Shown here one piece after another: positions 5,541 through 6,969 of a stretch of 6,969 bases of DNA. The position numbers were made by a program, and so were the translations under genes. The stretch spans positions 1 to 6,969 of the forward strand of contig CAIWCQ010000036.1 in the NCBI GenBank assembly GCA_903911165.1, in the 5' to 3' direction. This DNA comes from an uncultured Actinomycetes bacterium (lineage in GTDB: Bacteria; Actinomycetota; Actinomycetes; Mycobacteriales; Mycobacteriaceae). Under the pieces are notes generated by a model that had not been told where the DNA came from, did no database searches, and saw only the letters and a program-made list of their open reading frames with translations. Numbering within the stretch: the stretch's first letter is position 1; each line of letters starts with the position of its first letter.

Positions 5541-6362
5541 ATGAGCACCCACGATTCCCTCGACGTCGAGGTCAAAGACAATGTCGCCCAGGTCACGCTG
5601 ATCGGGCCGGGCAAGGGCAACGCCATGGGCCCGGAGTTCTGGGCCGAGATGCCGGTGGTCTTCGCCGACCTCGACGCCGACCCTGAAGTCCGGGCGATCG
5701 TGCTGACCGGTTCGGGAAACAACTTCTGCTTCGGCCTCAACCTGCTCACCATGGGCAACACGCTGTCCGACACCATGGCCTCGGACGTCTCGGCGCGACC
5801 GCGGATGGACTTCCACACCCACCTCAAAGCACTGCAGCGGTCCATCACCGCGGTGGCCGACTGCCGGACACCGACCATCGCCTCGATCCACGGCTGGTGC
5901 ATCGGCGGCGGGGTGGACCTGATCAGCGCGGTGGACATCCGCTATGCCAGCGCCGACGCGAAGTTCTCGGTGCGCGAAGTGAAACTGTCCATCGTCGCCG
6001 ATGTCGGCAGCCTGGCCCGGCTGCCCTACATTCTCAACGACGGCCACCTGAGGGAGTTGGCACTGACCGGCAAAGACATCGACGCCGGCCGCGCAGAGAA
6101 AATCGGTCTGGTCAACGACGTCCTGCCCGATGCCGCGGCGACGTTGGCCGCGGCGCACGCCACCGCCGCGGAGATCGCGTCGAACTCGCCCCTGGTGACC
6201 CGCGGCATCAAGGACGTCCTCGACGAGCAGCGCACCGCCGACGTCGCCGCCAGCCTGCGCTACGTGGCGGCGTGGAACTCCGCGTTCCTACCGTCGCGGG
6301 ATCTCAAGGAGGGCATCTCGGCGATGTTCGCCAAACGAGAGCCGAACTTCACCGGGGAGTAG
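5541..6362 (+). CDS. echA21: Enoyl-CoA hydratase/isomerase family, delta(3,5)-delta(2,4)-dienoyl-CoA isomerase type
   Basis: This gene encodes 273 residues of the crotonase fold. It probably moves double bonds in 3,5-dienoyl-CoA intermediates so that unsaturated acyl chains can enter beta-oxidation. The oxyanion-hole segments are N-F-C-F-G-L-N (61-67) and W-C-I-G-G-G-V-D (119-126). Three acidic residues, Asp126, Glu146 and Asp154, match the rat peroxisomal/mitochondrial dienoyl-CoA isomerase set (Asp176, Glu196, Asp204) with identical spacing of 20 and 8, in the context G-G-G-V-D-L, R-E-V and A-D-V-G-S-L. A plain hydratase has Gly at the third site. The symbol follows mycobacterial EchA21 (Rv3774, two genes after hisC2 in M. 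tuberculosis), from memory. The ATG lacks a ribosome binding site but has a well-placed -10 box, so it may be transcribed separately from cysK-cysE. The biochemical substrate is inferred. Confidence 0.88.
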   Translation: MSTHDSLDVEVKDNVAQVTLIGPGKGNAMGPEFWAEMPVVFADLDADPEVRAIVLTGSGNNFCFGLNLLTMGNTLSDTMASDVSARPRMDFHTHLKALQRSITAVADCRTPTIASIHGWCIGGGVDLISAVDIRYASADAKFSVREVKLSIVADVGSLARLPYILNDGHLRELALTGKDIDAGRAEKIGLVNDVLPDAAATLAAAHATAAEIASNSPLVTRGIKDVLDEQRTADVAASLRYVAAWNSAFLPSRDLKEGISAMFAKREPNFTGE

Positions 6363-6376
6363 CAGCGACACGTTCC

Positions 6377-6397
6377 CGACCCACGACCCACGACCCA
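6377..6397 (+). repeat. Three tandem copies of a 7-bp unit (CGACCCA)
   Basis: CGACCCA is repeated three times without interruption in the short gap between the echA21-like gene and the DUF3297 gene. Seven-base units are prone to slippage, so copy number may vary between strains and could alter spacing upstream of the DUF3297 start. No regulatory role is shown by the sequence. Confidence 0.85.
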
Positions 6398-6420
6398 CCG
6401 AGCATTTGACGAAAGCCATC

Positions 6421-6678
6421 ATGTCCGAGGATCAGAGCACAGACATCCCACCGAACCACCTCTCCATTGATCAGCACAGCCCCTTCTACAGCGAAGAGGC
6501 GCTCCGCCGCGGCGTGGGCATTCGCTTTAACGGCGCCGAAAAAACCAATGTGTGCGAATACAACGTGGCCGAAGGTTGGGTGCGTGTTGAAGTTCCCACC
6601 GCTAAGGATCGCCGCGGAAATCCCATGGTCGTCAAGCTCAGCGGCACGGTTGAACCGTATTTTCGCCTCGCGGAATAG
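6421..6678 (+). CDS. DUF3297-family small protein
   Basis: This gene encodes 85 residues and matches the DUF3297 family as I know it. The features are P-P-N-H-L-S-I-D (10-17), S-P-F-Y (20-23), R-G-V-G-I-R-F-N-G (30-38) followed by E-K-T-N-V (40-44), the E-G-W-V-R-V strand (51-56), D-R-R-G-N-P-M (63-69) and V-E-P-Y-F (77-81). Its function is unknown; no signal peptide, membrane segment or catalytic triad is visible, so it is probably cytoplasmic. ATG 6421 gives the usual family start M-S-E; a TTG five codons earlier is less likely. The ribosome binding site is weak (GAAAG). Codons such as cgt, gtt, gct, ttt and att are more frequent than in the neighbouring genes, and a run of six A occurs at 6539-6544. 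The family is best known in proteobacteria, so acquisition by transfer is possible. It may be cotranscribed with the gene upstream (58-base gap). Confidence 0.85.
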   Translation: MSEDQSTDIPPNHLSIDQHSPFYSEEALRRGVGIRFNGAEKTNVCEYNVAEGWVRVEVPTAKDRRGNPMVVKLSGTVEPYFRLAE

Positions 6679-6698
6679 CTCGGTAGCGCCGCGGAGCT
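6677..6698 (+). terminator. Weak hairpin at the DUF3297 stop
   Basis: A five-pair stem (AGCTC with GAGCT) starts within the stop codon and encloses a 12-base GC-rich loop that can pair further (CGG with CCG). No T tract follows. It may be a weak U-less terminator, and chance pairing in GC-rich DNA is a real alternative. Confidence 0.25.
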
Positions 6699-6815
6699 GT
6701 CGCGACATGGGACGCAAACCCAGCGACGACTACGACCCTGGAGAGCCGAGTAAGCGGGCGCCCAATTGCCCGTGGCCGCGTGGGAGCGTTAGGTGTTGAC
6801 CATGACCGGACAAAC

Positions 6816-6819
6816 GAGG
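6816..6819 (+). promoter_or_regulatory. Ribosome binding site (GAGG) of the ABM-like gene
   Basis: GAGG lies six bases before the GTG at 6826, a good spacing. An in-frame TAG at 6820-6822 means that the gene cannot start further upstream, so this site and the GTG fix the start. Confidence 0.6.
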
Positions 6820-6825
6820 TAGCGG

Positions 6826-6969
6826 GTGGCATCGAACACAGGCGGCACGGCCGCCGGGGTCGCCGTCGTGACAACTCGCCGGGTCGACGACGACCACGTC
6901 GCTGACTATCTGCTGTGGAGTGAGAAGGTTCGGGCCTGCCTGGAACGGACGCCAGGGTTCGTTTCGGCA
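6826..6969 (+). CDS. ABM-like (antibiotic biosynthesis monooxygenase domain) protein, 3' end outside the window
   Basis: Only the first 48 codons are present. After a short Gly/Ala/Ser/Thr leader, the sequence V-A-V-V-T-T-R-R-V (12-20), an acidic helix start D-D-D-H-V-A-D-Y (21-28), then a helix with L-W-S-E-K-V-R-A-C-L and T-P-G-F-V-S, follows the first strand, helix and turn of the ferredoxin-like ABM fold. The spacing from the first strand to the P-G-F turn fits that family. Members include heme-degrading, quinone-forming and uncharacterised two-domain membrane forms, and the visible part cannot tell which. The GTG start is forced by an upstream stop and supported by a GAGG site. The assignment rests on a short segment. 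Confidence 0.6.
   Translation, partial: MASNTGGTAAGVAVVTTRRVDDDHVADYLLWSEKVRACLERTPGFVSA

Noticed and set aside
6707..6799. 30-codon open frame after the DUF3297 gene
   Set aside because: It has an ATG with a distant GGAG, but it is short, Pro/Arg-rich, matches no family I recognise and lies in an intergenic gap; chance is the simpler explanation.

Overview
The window reads as chromosomal DNA from a high-GC actinobacterium, most likely a fast-growing mycobacterium (Mycolicibacterium type). The basis is the strongly G/C-ending codon use, GTG starts, TANNNT -10 boxes placed directly at start codons (leaderless genes), and an aminotransferase very close to mycobacterial HisC2/Pat. No transposase, integrase, phage gene or CRISPR array is visible.

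Layout. Positions 3-973 (+) hold the 3' part of a cupredoxin (blue copper) gene, coupled by a one-base overlap to a small membrane-anchored exported protein of unknown function. Converging on them is a CIA30-family lipoprotein gene (984-1673, -). It is transcribed divergently from a short-chain dehydrogenase gene of the type-II 3-hydroxyacyl-CoA dehydrogenase (HSD10-like) kind (1753-2529, +). Two tandem tRNA genes on the minus strand follow, Ser(GCT) then Arg(ACG) in transcription order, with a recognisable promoter. Then on the plus strand come hisC2/pat (aromatic amino-acid aminotransferase), cysK and cysE (the two enzymes of cysteine synthesis), an echA21-like dienoyl-CoA isomerase gene, and a short DUF3297-family gene. 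The window ends inside the first 48 codons of an antibiotic-biosynthesis-monooxygenase (ABM)-like gene.

Functional themes. cysK and cysE form a two-gene cysteine synthase unit. CysE makes O-acetylserine, CysK turns it into cysteine, and the C-terminal Ile of CysE is the expected anchor in the CysK active site. The SDR and the dienoyl-CoA isomerase both fit beta-oxidation of fatty acyl or related acyl-CoA substrates, but they lie in separate transcription units. The cupredoxin and its partner are extracytoplasmic.

Nothing here looks like a wholly new multi-gene system. The points most worth following are: an apparently leaderless promoter layout at four genes; a perfect 14-bp tandem duplication of the cysE stop region at the echA21 promoter; the placement of a short-type cysK-cysE pair between hisC2 and echA21; and a DUF3297 gene with atypical codon use.
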